Origin: a virus
IMG/VR virus record: IMGVR_UViG_3300042445_000748
Span: 1 to 64,000 of that record
Direction: 5' to 3' (one strand)
DNA: 64,000 bases
The notes below the pieces were generated by a model. It saw only the letters and a list, made by a program, of their open reading frames with translations, was not told the DNA's origin and made no database searches. The position numbers and the translations under genes are program-made. This document shows, piece after piece, positions 30,784-38,209 of this stretch; position 1 is the first letter of the stretch; every line of letters starts with the position of its first letter.

Positions 30784-31428
30784 CTATTGATCATCCTCTG
30801 TATCAATAATATCATAGTTATAGGAGTTAGAGTCTTCTGTAATCCATTTGCTGTACCCTTCGACATCCCAAGCATTTGTATTGATCAATCTATCAATTAC
30901 TAATGATTTTTTAGTAACAAATGATGGCTCGTATAAACGAACCCTATTATTTGGCTGTATAGCAAAATTTCCATCATCGCGTTGAATAACGTGTCCACAT
31001 TTGTGCTGACCTGGATTTTCAGAGTATCCATCATCTAGTATATTGCTATCTGGACTGTGCCAGTCTAAAGTAAACAAGTATTTTCCAAATATATTTTGTT
31101 TAGTTCTGTCTAAATAAGACATCTTCATATTACTTAAATTTTCAAACTTAGTTACTGATATATGTGAACTAAAAGAATTCCAAAGAACTAAATTATGCAA
31201 TGGTTGTTCTGGAGTGTTTGGCTTAGTGCAGAAAGCATTAATTGGCATTCTCCACCAAAGCCCACCGTCTTCCATTAAGAAGTGAAACAACGGACTTCTT
31301 GACTTTACACTTGACACACCAAAAATGACTACAGGAAAATACTTATCATGAGAGTCTTGCTGATCTCTTAAAAAATTGCCTCTAACATAACATTCTATTG
31401 GTGGAATGTTTGCATTTAATTCTGGCAC
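30784..31428 (-). CDS. conserved phage protein, unknown
   Basis: 214 residues, mixed aromatic and polar with no family recognised. Features: ECYVRGNFLRD near 12-22, two-strand PVVIFGVSSVKSRS and GGLWWRMPINAF, TLDWHSPDS near 118-126, and a terminal acidic DTEDDQ. Abuts the RuvC-like gene (stop/start share a base). Replication or recombination context suggests a DNA role, but nothing shows it. Confidence 0.55.
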   Translation of the reverse strand: MPELNANIPPIECYVRGNFLRDQQDSHDKYFPVVIFGVSSVKSRSPLFHFLMEDGGLWWRMPINAFCTKPNTPEQPLHNLVLWNSFSSHISVTKFENLSNMKMSYLDRTKQNIFGKYLFTLDWHSPDSNILDDGYSENPGQHKCGHVIQRDDGNFAIQPNNRVRLYEPSFVTKKSLVIDRLINTNAWDVEGYSKWITEDSNSYNYDIIDTEDDQ

Positions 31429-32015
31429 TATTCTTCAATCCTCATGGCCTTGTTCCAATTATTAATGGCCCAATGACCTATTGCACAGGCATCGGCAACA
31501 TCGTTATCACTTATATTTTTATCATATATGGTATTAACAAACCTTATAGTTCTTTCTTTTCTTAAGTTTCTTTCATATGTTTTATACCAAGACTCTGATC
31601 TACCAGGGTTTTGAGTTGCTATTAATACTCTTTCTTCTTTTGATATCTTCTTATTACCTATAAAGTTTTGCCAGGTAATTGGTGATACTGATCCTATTGT
31701 TGATACCCCGCAAACTTTTAAGGCACCTATAATGGCACCCTGTACAAGGGCTAGATCTGCAGCAGTTTTTGGACTATTCATAAATACTGTATGCTCTATA
31801 ACAACAGCATCTATATCATAAAGATCAAATAGTGCCTGAGTCTTTATGCAAGCATCCCCAACCTTTTCATATGTTGTATTACCAGTAAAATTAATCTTTC
31901 CAAAAAAACTAAGTTGTTTATTATTATAAACAGAAAAAGCCAAACTATTTGTGCTTGCATCTATTGCACAGATATTATTAGGCATAATCTCTAGGCCCCA
32001 CTTATTCTTTGTCAT
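31428..32015 (-). CDS. RuvC-like Holliday junction resolvase
   Basis: 195 residues. RNase H-like fold with acidic residues in order: D19 (AIDAST), E74 (VVIEHTV) and D170/D172/D175 (SDNDVADACAIG). The strand-sheet pattern of RuvC is clear. GAGGAT 8 nt upstream supports this start over the internal ATG at 31985. It cleaves four-way junctions before packaging. The gene overlaps the zinc-finger gene upstream by 14 nt. Confidence 0.85.
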   Translation of the reverse strand: MTKNKWGLEIMPNNICAIDASTNSLAFSVYNNKQLSFFGKINFTGNTTYEKVGDACIKTQALFDLYDIDAVVIEHTVFMNSPKTAADLALVQGAIIGALKVCGVSTIGSVSPITWQNFIGNKKISKEERVLIATQNPGRSESWYKTYERNLRKERTIRFVNTIYDKNISDNDVADACAIGHWAINNWNKAMRIEE

Positions 32016-32286
32016 TAATAATAATCCTCATTTTCTTTAAAGCCTTAACAACTTCTACTGGATTAATTAAACAAAAAGTACATATTGGTTCATCATTATA
32101 TATTGACAAATCATTACCACAATTTTTGCACTTTCTAGTCTTACCAATTCTTTTTTGTCTACGTGAAATAAGATATCTTTCAGCAATTTTTTCTTTAGTT
32201 GCAGACTCTCTGCATTCTTCAGAACAATATATCTGATATGTTACTTTTGCTTTAAATTTGTTTTCACACCATTTACAGTTCTTCAC
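32002..32286 (-). CDS. two-zinc-finger protein
   Basis: 94 residues from GTG 32286. The N terminus has C-x2-C-x(13)-C-x3-C (CKWC ... CSEEC), the C-terminal half CKNCGNDL...PICTFCL, each a four-cysteine zinc site joined by a basic helix (RRQKRIGKTRK). Suggests DNA or RNA binding; position between nuclease genes suggests replication or recombination. TTG 32289 is an alternative start. Confidence 0.68.
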   Translation of the reverse strand: MKNCKWCENKFKAKVTYQIYCSEECRESATKEKIAERYLISRRQKRIGKTRKCKNCGNDLSIYNDEPICTFCLINPVEVVKALKKMRIIINDKE

Positions 32287-33112
32287 CAAGGTTCTCCAAG
32301 GAATCTATTTTAATAGTTCCCGCCTCTGCTTCAGAACATGCTTTTTGAATTGGACATCTTGCACAAATTTTTGAGTTAGATCTATAATTCCTTTTAGGAA
32401 TAGTTTGATCAACCCATGCTTTGCGAACTGTTCTCATCCAATCAAATGCCTGGTTAACCCACCTGCGGTAATGATCGTTTAGTTCAATAGGAAGTGTAAG
32501 CAATTCATGATTATTTTTATTTTCATAAATCAATACACCCTTATCTTTTTTAAATACTTTCATATAAATAAGAACTTGTTTTAAATGATCCATCTTTGGT
32601 TTTCTATGCATTTTTCTATATTCAAAACCTTCATTTGGCACAGTTTTAATTTCGCCAACAATGTCAGTTCCGTTGTAATGCAACATAGCGTCTGCAAATC
32701 CATTGATAGGAGGATCTTCAGATCTTACAGCCAACTCCATTGCTGGATGTATTTGTTTATTATACTTTCTTGGCTCTGGATCCATTTCTAAATCTTCAGC
32801 AAGAACACCAGATTTTAATAAAGCATCTTGAATTCTACCGTGACTTAGATTACCACCTGTTCTATTAGCAACACCGTAAGCATCTGCGTTATCTTCCCAC
32901 ACAGTTCCTTCAAAGGCTAGGTACCAAAATCTTGCACACTCGCCATGGTTCCATACTATTGTTGATGGAGAGAAACTATATTTTTTTGCATACTTAGGTT
33001 TTAAGTTTGCAGTATATCCTTTTTCAATTGATTCAATTAGACCTTTAGTAAAGTCTACATCGCCATTGTGTATTTCTTTTTTAATCATAACTTGCTGTAA
33101 TAAATTTTTCAT
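32273..33112 (-). CDS. Cas4/RecB-like iron-sulfur nuclease
   Basis: 279 residues. The N-terminal HGECARFWYLAF helix (C59) with C-terminal KICARCPIQKAC (about 253-264) gives the four cysteines of a [4Fe-4S] cluster. The PD-(D/E)XK core shows D141 (GFADAML) and E154-I-K156 (GEIKT). Actinophages commonly have such exonucleases, useful in recombination and possibly in capture of host spacers; no CRISPR array is present. It starts behind an extended -10 promoter at 33130. Confidence 0.82.
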   Translation of the reverse strand: MKNLLQQVMIKKEIHNGDVDFTKGLIESIEKGYTANLKPKYAKKYSFSPSTIVWNHGECARFWYLAFEGTVWEDNADAYGVANRTGGNLSHGRIQDALLKSGVLAEDLEMDPEPRKYNKQIHPAMELAVRSEDPPINGFADAMLHYNGTDIVGEIKTVPNEGFEYRKMHRKPKMDHLKQVLIYMKVFKKDKGVLIYENKNNHELLTLPIELNDHYRRWVNQAFDWMRTVRKAWVDQTIPKRNYRSNSKICARCPIQKACSEAEAGTIKIDSLENLGEEL

Positions 33113-33129
33113 GTTTGTCCTTTTAATAT

Positions 33130-33138
33130 AGTATAGCA
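33130..33138 (-). promoter_or_regulatory. extended -10 promoter of Cas4-like gene
   Basis: Minus strand TGCTATACT, just after the previous stop; leader carries AAAGGACAAAC before ATG 33112. Confidence 0.5.
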
Positions 33139-33140
33139 GA

Positions 33141-33476
33141 CTATCGCGTAATGTACTTAAGTGCAGAAACTAAATCATTAATTGACTCTGCAGCAGTATA
33201 ATATATATTCTTTTTTGCTCTATCGTTTTTATCAACATTGGTCATCCAAGTTGCTTTAAAGGACATCTTTGCTGCAATTGCTTGCAGTCTAACTATTTCT
33301 ATAGTTGCAACGTTCATTGGTATATCTGGCTTAATAATAACTTTTGCAATAAATGTTAAGGCTGTAGTTAATTCTTCATCTTGCATATACTCTGCTATTT
33401 CAGCAAGACCATTAACCATCTCTATTGTTGTTTTACCATTCTCAGTTTCCAAGACCAAAACCTCCATTTTTTTCAT
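33141..33476 (-). CDS. conserved small helical protein, unknown
   Basis: 111 residues, helical with hydrophobic stretches (LTTALTFIAKVII, VATIEIVRLQAIAAK) but no transmembrane-length segment. Start ATG 33476 has AGGA upstream; TTG 33452 has a GGAGG with 8-nt spacing and would reduce the overlap with the oxygenase to 11 nt. Not recognised. It sits between the oxygenase array and the Cas4-like gene. Confidence 0.5.
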   Translation of the reverse strand: MKKMEVLVLETENGKTTIEMVNGLAEIAEYMQDEELTTALTFIAKVIIKPDIPMNVATIEIVRLQAIAAKMSFKATWMTNVDKNDRAKKNIYYTAAESINDLVSALKYITR

Positions 33477-34218
33477 CTGGTATTCCTATTTTTCTTCCTT
33501 CTTCATGATACTGTGTCCAACTTTTTTGAAATCTTGGATGTTGATTTAACTCAGTAATATATTTTTGTCTTAGTTCAGGGTGATGTTGATTATCTATTGG
33601 GTTTTCATCTCCTAAAAATCTATAATTATCTGGAGGACAATAATCAAAACTAACTATCTCAACATATTCTCCAGGCTTCCAGTGTCTCTTAGGTCTCCAA
33701 TGAACCTGATTAACTGCACTAAACACCATAGCGTCACCGTTTTTAAGATCATAATGTTCACCATCAATAACTAATTGCCAGTCATCAACGTTGCCACCAA
33801 TTTGATAATTAAAAGTAACTAGGTTCTCATCAGCATCAATATGTGGCGGAAGCGATGGTGCATACTTTCCGTCTCCATACTGCATATCATATTTAATATA
33901 ATTGTAGTGACATAGTTTTATTTCTTCTTTATATACTGGTTTTGCATACGAGTCCATAATATCTTCTATTTCTTTTGGACATTCAAATTCGATTAACTCT
34001 CTAGACATGATTGTAATTTTTTTAGGATAAAACCTATTCATGGCTGATATAGTTGCATCATCTGATTCAATTAAATCATCTACTACAATGTTTCTATTTT
34101 CTTCAATAGTGCTTCTTAATAAATATGCCTCTTGTTGTGTAAATGGTTTTTCAATATAAAATGGAAGTTTTTTATTATACTTATTAAAATCAGTTAAAAA
34201 ATTATGCATTTTTGTCAC
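33442..34218 (-). CDS. variant 2OG-Fe(II) oxygenase-like (array member 1)
   Basis: 258 residues, last of a five-gene tandem array. Iron ligands H126-x-D128 and H173, with an arginine at +2 (HWRP, R175) instead of the usual +10. Strand VTFNYQIGG precedes the helix-strand core. It has a longer C terminus than others. The 2OG-binding residue is therefore uncertain. Substrate unknown. Confidence 0.78.
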   Translation of the reverse strand: MTKMHNFLTDFNKYNKKLPFYIEKPFTQQEAYLLRSTIEENRNIVVDDLIESDDATISAMNRFYPKKITIMSRELIEFECPKEIEDIMDSYAKPVYKEEIKLCHYNYIKYDMQYGDGKYAPSLPPHIDADENLVTFNYQIGGNVDDWQLVIDGEHYDLKNGDAMVFSAVNQVHWRPKRHWKPGEYVEIVSFDYCPPDNYRFLGDENPIDNQHHPELRQKYITELNQHPRFQKSWTQYHEEGRKIGIPDEKNGGFGLGN

Positions 34219-34853
34219 TAGTAAGAACCCTCTACTGGGTTTTCACTAATACCAGAAGTTGACTTCCAAATATCATGTTGATATTTTCTTCTATTTGATA
34301 TTTCTTCTTTTTCTTCTTTGGAAACCATATTGTTAAATTTAGGAATAAAGTGTAAGAATAATGCTTCTAAAAACTCTTCATCGGCAAATTCTTTTTTAGG
34401 TCTCCAGTGAACTTGATGTGTTCCAGAAAATGTTAGTGCTTGGTTATCTTTTAATGTAAAGGCTTTTTCATCTTTCCAGTTATCAACAACTATGTCCCAG
34501 AGAACATTAGATTTTAACTGTACATCTACAGTAAATCTTCTACCAGTAAACGCATCATCAGTATGTGGAAAAAGCAATGGATTAAATAAAAATTTCTTAC
34601 AATCTGATATTGTTTTTTGATATCTTGAAAAATTATACTCTGCTAACACTAATTCTTCACCAACAATGTCTTCTGCATATTGAGTAACCCTATCTATAAT
34701 GTCTTGTGGTAATTCAATGTGCCAACTTGTATAACTTAGGTATTGTTGAAAATCTGTACGATTGGTCTTACTAACAATATTGTATAGTCTATTTATTTGG
34801 TCTTGCGTAAAAAAATTTTCTATTATTACGTTAGGAGCATCTTTATAGTTCAT
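34218..34853 (-). CDS. variant 2OG-Fe(II) oxygenase-like (array member 2)
   Basis: 211 residues. H97-x-D99, H149 with R151 at +2 (QVHWRPK). Shared strand R-x-x-V-D-V-Q-L and a GTHQVHW core. It keeps the LFPH entrance of members 3 and 4. Its gene overlaps member 3 by 11 nt and shares a base with member 1. No R at +10. Confidence 0.78.
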   Translation of the reverse strand: MNYKDAPNVIIENFFTQDQINRLYNIVSKTNRTDFQQYLSYTSWHIELPQDIIDRVTQYAEDIVGEELVLAEYNFSRYQKTISDCKKFLFNPLLFPHTDDAFTGRRFTVDVQLKSNVLWDIVVDNWKDEKAFTLKDNQALTFSGTHQVHWRPKKEFADEEFLEALFLHFIPKFNNMVSKEEKEEISNRRKYQHDIWKSTSGISENPVEGSY

Positions 34854-35505
34854 TTTTTTCCTTTGAGTTTAATGGTACTGGTTGTCTTTCAATTCCAGTT
34901 TTTTCTCTAAACCTATGAGACCAATATTCTAAAATTAATTTTTGATCTTTACCCCAAGGCCTATTGTCTGCATATTTAAAATGAGCAAACAGCATATCTA
35001 CTTTATCGTCATCAGATAAAGTTTTGTTTTCTCTCCAGTGTACCTGTTGGGTTCCAGCAAAAACAAGTCCATCATTATTATCTAAAACAAAAGACTCCCC
35101 TTCTACTACGATTGCCCAGGGAGTTGTTGTATTAAGTTGTATATCAAGAGTTATTCTTTGTCCGTCTTGATCATGGGTATCGAAGTGTGGAAATAACTTT
35201 GGCTTATATCCATACTCATTAGAGTATCTTGCAAAAGATAACTCACCTAAAATCATTTGTTCACCAAGTAGATTGCTTATCCAAACAGTTAAATATTTTT
35301 CTAACTCTGAATTGTGAATCATCCAGGCTTTATGTCCAGCAAAATCTTGAACTAAAAATTCAATGTTTGATTCATTTATTTGACTGTAAATGATATCTTT
35401 ATATTGATCAGTTATTATATTTTTATAAATATAAACCCCAAAATCTCTATCTGGAACAATCCCTTTTTCTAACTCTTCATTATATATTGCTGGATCAAAC
35501 GGCAT
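34843..35505 (-). CDS. variant 2OG-Fe(II) oxygenase-like (array member 3)
   Basis: 220 residues. H107-x-D109 with DGQRITLDIQL strand following, H156 with R158 at +2 (GTQQVHWRE). Most like member 4, with shared DGQR and FAHFKY blocks. The DGQR arginine near residue 117 is another candidate for binding 2-oxoglutarate. Confidence 0.8.
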   Translation of the reverse strand: MPFDPAIYNEELEKGIVPDRDFGVYIYKNIITDQYKDIIYSQINESNIEFLVQDFAGHKAWMIHNSELEKYLTVWISNLLGEQMILGELSFARYSNEYGYKPKLFPHFDTHDQDGQRITLDIQLNTTTPWAIVVEGESFVLDNNDGLVFAGTQQVHWRENKTLSDDDKVDMLFAHFKYADNRPWGKDQKLILEYWSHRFREKTGIERQPVPLNSKEKNEL

Positions 35506-35508
35506 AGT

Positions 35509-36216
35509 CTACTCTCTTCCTTGAAAAAAAACTTCATTTGCTCTTTCAATCCACTCATTTTTAAGTGGCCATTCCGACATACTTTTATCTAACTCTACTA
35601 CTCCAAATTCAATACCACTTTCTTTTTGATAAAATCTTTCCCAATATTCTAATATTTCTTTTTGATTTGGACTTTGTTCTTTTTTATTTTTATATTTAAA
35701 GTGAGCAAAAACAGAAGCGTAGTAATCATCTTTTTTAAACTCTATTTCGTCTCTCCAATGTATTTGCTGAGTTCCAGAAAATATAACCCCTTCATTTTTA
35801 TTACATTTATATCTTTTATTTTCTACAACAAGATCCCAATCTATATTAGCATCTAACTGCACTGACATCGTTACTCTTTGACCGTCAGCACTATGATTGT
35901 CACAATGCGGATATAGTTTTGGCTTATATCCAAAGTTTGGTGTATATACACACAGTTCTACTTCACTAGCGATAACTTCTTCGCCAAGTTCATCACTAAC
36001 AACTTTTTCTAATCTATCAAAAATTTCTTTATAACTCAATCCCCATTTTCTTTGACCAGCATATCCAACTGATTGATAATAATGCTCAAATTTTTTAAAA
36101 TGATGTTTAATTGTATCTAAATGATATTCTTCAAAAACATCTTTAACTGTAGACACTCTAAAGTCCTTATTATCTACAAAGCCTTCTTTTAGTTGTTGAT
36201 CAGATAATGCAATCAT
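35509..36216 (-). CDS. variant 2OG-Fe(II) oxygenase-like (array member 4)
   Basis: 235 residues. H104-x-D106, DGQRVTMSVQL strand, H153 with R155 at +2 (GTQQIHWRD), and the FAHFKY block. It is closest to member 3, a likely local duplication. C-terminal tail differs. Separated from member 3 by only 3 nt. Confidence 0.8.
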   Translation of the reverse strand: MIALSDQQLKEGFVDNKDFRVSTVKDVFEEYHLDTIKHHFKKFEHYYQSVGYAGQRKWGLSYKEIFDRLEKVVSDELGEEVIASEVELCVYTPNFGYKPKLYPHCDNHSADGQRVTMSVQLDANIDWDLVVENKRYKCNKNEGVIFSGTQQIHWRDEIEFKKDDYYASVFAHFKYKNKKEQSPNQKEILEYWERFYQKESGIEFGVVELDKSMSEWPLKNEWIERANEVFFQGRE

Positions 36217-36217
36217 T

Positions 36218-36757
36218 TTATTCCCTATTCTTTGGTTTAGTAAAAAAGAAAAATAACATTTTCACAAACTCTGAATCGTTAAATTTTTTATCTGGCCTTC
36301 CATGTAATTGTTTAAATGGTCTAAGAACTACGGCTTGATTATCTACCAATTGATAATCAACATCGTCAACGGTTATTGCCCACTTTGTATTTGATGCTAA
36401 CTGATAGTCAATTAAAGTTGTGTCATCTTTTACATCGTGATGCTTGTTTAATCTTGGTGTTCCAAACCTTGTCTCGTAGTCAGCAAAGACAGTTCCTATA
36501 TATTCACAATCTCCATAATTATCTTTTAGTACTCTTTTTAACTTTTCAATAATATGTTCTGGTGTTGGAAGTATTTCTGCCATTATTCTTCCATTATTAA
36601 AATCTTTCATAACCACATCATCCTGATTGATCAATGTGTTATTTTCGTCATGCTTAATATCAACATGTGGTCTAATTTCTAATTCATGCTCTACCATTGC
36701 GATTAATTCTTCGCACTCTTCTTTGGTAAACAAATCATTCAATACTATATTTTCCAT
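36218..36757 (-). CDS. variant 2OG-Fe(II) oxygenase-like (array member 5)
   Basis: 179 residues, most divergent and first transcribed. KHHD motif gives H106-x-D108, H152 with R154 at +2 (QLHGRPD; Trp replaced by Gly). Leaderless start 6 nt after a TATAAT that also contains the stop codon of the preceding gene. It may be regulated separately from the upstream replication operon. Confidence 0.75.
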   Translation of the reverse strand: MENIVLNDLFTKEECEELIAMVEHELEIRPHVDIKHDENNTLINQDDVVMKDFNNGRIMAEILPTPEHIIEKLKRVLKDNYGDCEYIGTVFADYETRFGTPRLNKHHDVKDDTTLIDYQLASNTKWAITVDDVDYQLVDNQAVVLRPFKQLHGRPDKKFNDSEFVKMLFFFFTKPKNRE

Positions 36758-36763
36758 AATACT

Positions 36764-36769
36764 ATTATA
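36764..36769 (-). promoter_or_regulatory. -10 box, leaderless oxygenase array
   Basis: TATAAT on the minus strand 6 nt before ATG 36757; the TAA stop of the resolvase-like gene lies inside it. Confidence 0.55.
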
Positions 36770-37049
36770 CCCTATCTGTTAATTGTTCTAATATATCCAT
36801 CTCAATTATGGCTAATCTTGTTTTGTTATTACCCTGCCCTAAAACCACAACTATTGCTGGATCCATGTTTTTCTTAAGAGCGTCTGTTACAGCCTTAGCC
36901 CAAACCTCTTTATTTAAAGTAAAAGACTTAGAAACTTCTTTAAAATCAATTACAAAGTTATTCCAAGAAGCGTCCCCCTTTACAGTGTTTCTTCCTGAAT
37001 TTTTGTGCTGCTTAGCACCTATTCTTTTACTTTCGCTCTTCTCGCTCAT
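36765..37049 (-). CDS. Hjc-like PD-(D/E)XK Holliday-junction or structure nuclease
   Basis: 94 residues. Residues NSGRNTVKGDASW (17-29) then FVIDFKEVSKSFTL (32-45) give the core D26, D35-x-K37 of a small PD-(D/E)XK nuclease. The S-F-T-L strand and the KVW helix fit Hjc-type archaeal and phage resolvases. Overlaps the zinc-finger gene upstream by 23 nt. Together with the RuvC-like gene the phage has two unrelated junction nucleases. Confidence 0.75.
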   Translation of the reverse strand: MSEKSESKRIGAKQHKNSGRNTVKGDASWNNFVIDFKEVSKSFTLNKEVWAKAVTDALKKNMDPAIVVVLGQGNNKTRLAIIEMDILEQLTDRV

Positions 37050-37209
37050 AATCCTTCTTTCTTTTATGTACCAGCGTTACTTTGCTCAAATGCTTTTCTT
37101 TGCACATCCACGTTAACTCTTTAGTCTCTGTGTAAGATCTTAAGGTTGCCACTATAGCCTTGCAGGTATGACAAACAAACTTGCCATTATAAAGAGTATA
37201 GTTAGACAC
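37027..37209 (-). CDS. small zinc-ribbon protein
   Basis: 60 residues with CHTC (13-16) and a single later cysteine in WMCKEKHL, a C-x2-C ... C-x4-H site. A strongly basic tail (KRKKDYEREERK). Between recA-like and resolvase genes (8-nt and 23-nt overlaps), so a recombination accessory is likely (inference). Confidence 0.6.
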   Translation of the reverse strand: MSNYTLYNGKFVCHTCKAIVATLRSYTETKELTWMCKEKHLSKVTLVHKRKKDYEREERK

Positions 37210-38209
37210 TAAGTTTTTTCTTAATCATATCTTGAAGATCAAGGTCCTCTCTTACTCTATCAATGAATCCTTCTCTACCCTGAACTTTTGTACCGTCTTC
37301 AAGTTGATACCACGCACCAGTTCTGTTAATTATACCTACAGACTCTGCTGTATCTACAAGGTCACCTATGGCGTCTATACCAAGGCTGTCTCCTCTAAAG
37401 TAAAAATCATATTCACCAGATTGAAAACCTGGAGATGTTTTTGAAAATTGTAGTTCCCACTTTATCTTTCTTCCAATTTTTTCTTCTATCAACTTATCCC
37501 CAATTTGAATCTTTCCCTTGAGTGCTTGATTGTCTGACTCTGAAGAAAAAAGTTTAACAATGCAAGAAGAATAAAACTTTGTAGCCTGACCACCTGATGG
37601 TTGTTGACTGGTGTACATTGCATTAATATTATTTCTTGATTGAGAAATAAGTACTAACAATGTTGGCTTTACTTTATTGTTTGCGTAATTTAACATTTTC
37701 CAAGCATTACTAAAGTCACGAGATTCGGCACCAATTTGTTTTGTATTTTCTAATGCTTTCATTTCATCAGTATCTTTTTCAAAATAGATTGCAGGAAGCA
37801 TTGATGTTATTGAATCAACAACAATCAAATCAACTCCAGCATTCATTAATCCAACACCTACATCAACCATATCGCTGATGGTTCTTGCCTGTGAATAAAT
37901 AAGTTTTTCTGGATCAACACCAAGTGATTTAGCCCAATCCTCAGAGTATGACATTTCAGAATCAATCCAAGCACAAACCTTTCCTTCTTTTTGTGCAAGA
38001 GCAATCATCTGTAAACACATTGAAGATTTTGCAGAAGACTTACTTCCCCAAATTAAAACCTGCCTACCATATGGAAGTCCTCCACCAAGTGCACGATTTA
38101 ATCCAAAACTAGGTGTAGGTTGATATTCAAAATTTATTCCCACTCCATTACCAAGTCTTTTACGTAACTTAGGATCTAACTGTGCTAATACTTCTTCTAC
38201 GCTAACCAT
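37202..38209 (-). CDS. recA-like: RecA/UvsX-like recombinase
   Basis: 335 residues. P-loop GSKSSAKSS (55-63), an IDSEMSYSEDWA segment near 82-93, Walker B strand LIVVDSITSMLP near 125-136 and the LLVLISQSRNN block are RecA core motifs. The SGGQATKFYSSCIVKLF block follows L2. It lacks the long C-terminal domain of bacterial RecA. ATP-dependent strand exchange; used with the resolvases for recombination-dependent replication. RBS GGAGGAT before the ATG. Confidence 0.93.
   Translation of the reverse strand: MVSVEEVLAQLDPKLRKRLGNGVGINFEYQPTPSFGLNRALGGGLPYGRQVLIWGSKSSAKSSMCLQMIALAQKEGKVCAWIDSEMSYSEDWAKSLGVDPEKLIYSQARTISDMVDVGVGLMNAGVDLIVVDSITSMLPAIYFEKDTDEMKALENTKQIGAESRDFSNAWKMLNYANNKVKPTLLVLISQSRNNINAMYTSQQPSGGQATKFYSSCIVKLFSSESDNQALKGKIQIGDKLIEEKIGRKIKWELQFSKTSPGFQSGEYDFYFRGDSLGIDAIGDLVDTAESVGIINRTGAWYQLEDGTKVQGREGFIDRVREDLDLQDMIKKKLSV

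Noticed and set aside
32273-33112. CRISPR system because of a Cas4-like protein
   Set aside because: No repeat-spacer array or other cas gene; phages commonly have solo Cas4-like nucleases.
33442-36757. Variant oxygenase array as plain cupins
   Set aside because: All five keep H-x-D and a distal His with typical order; cupins use a different metal motif, though the missing Arg keeps some doubt.
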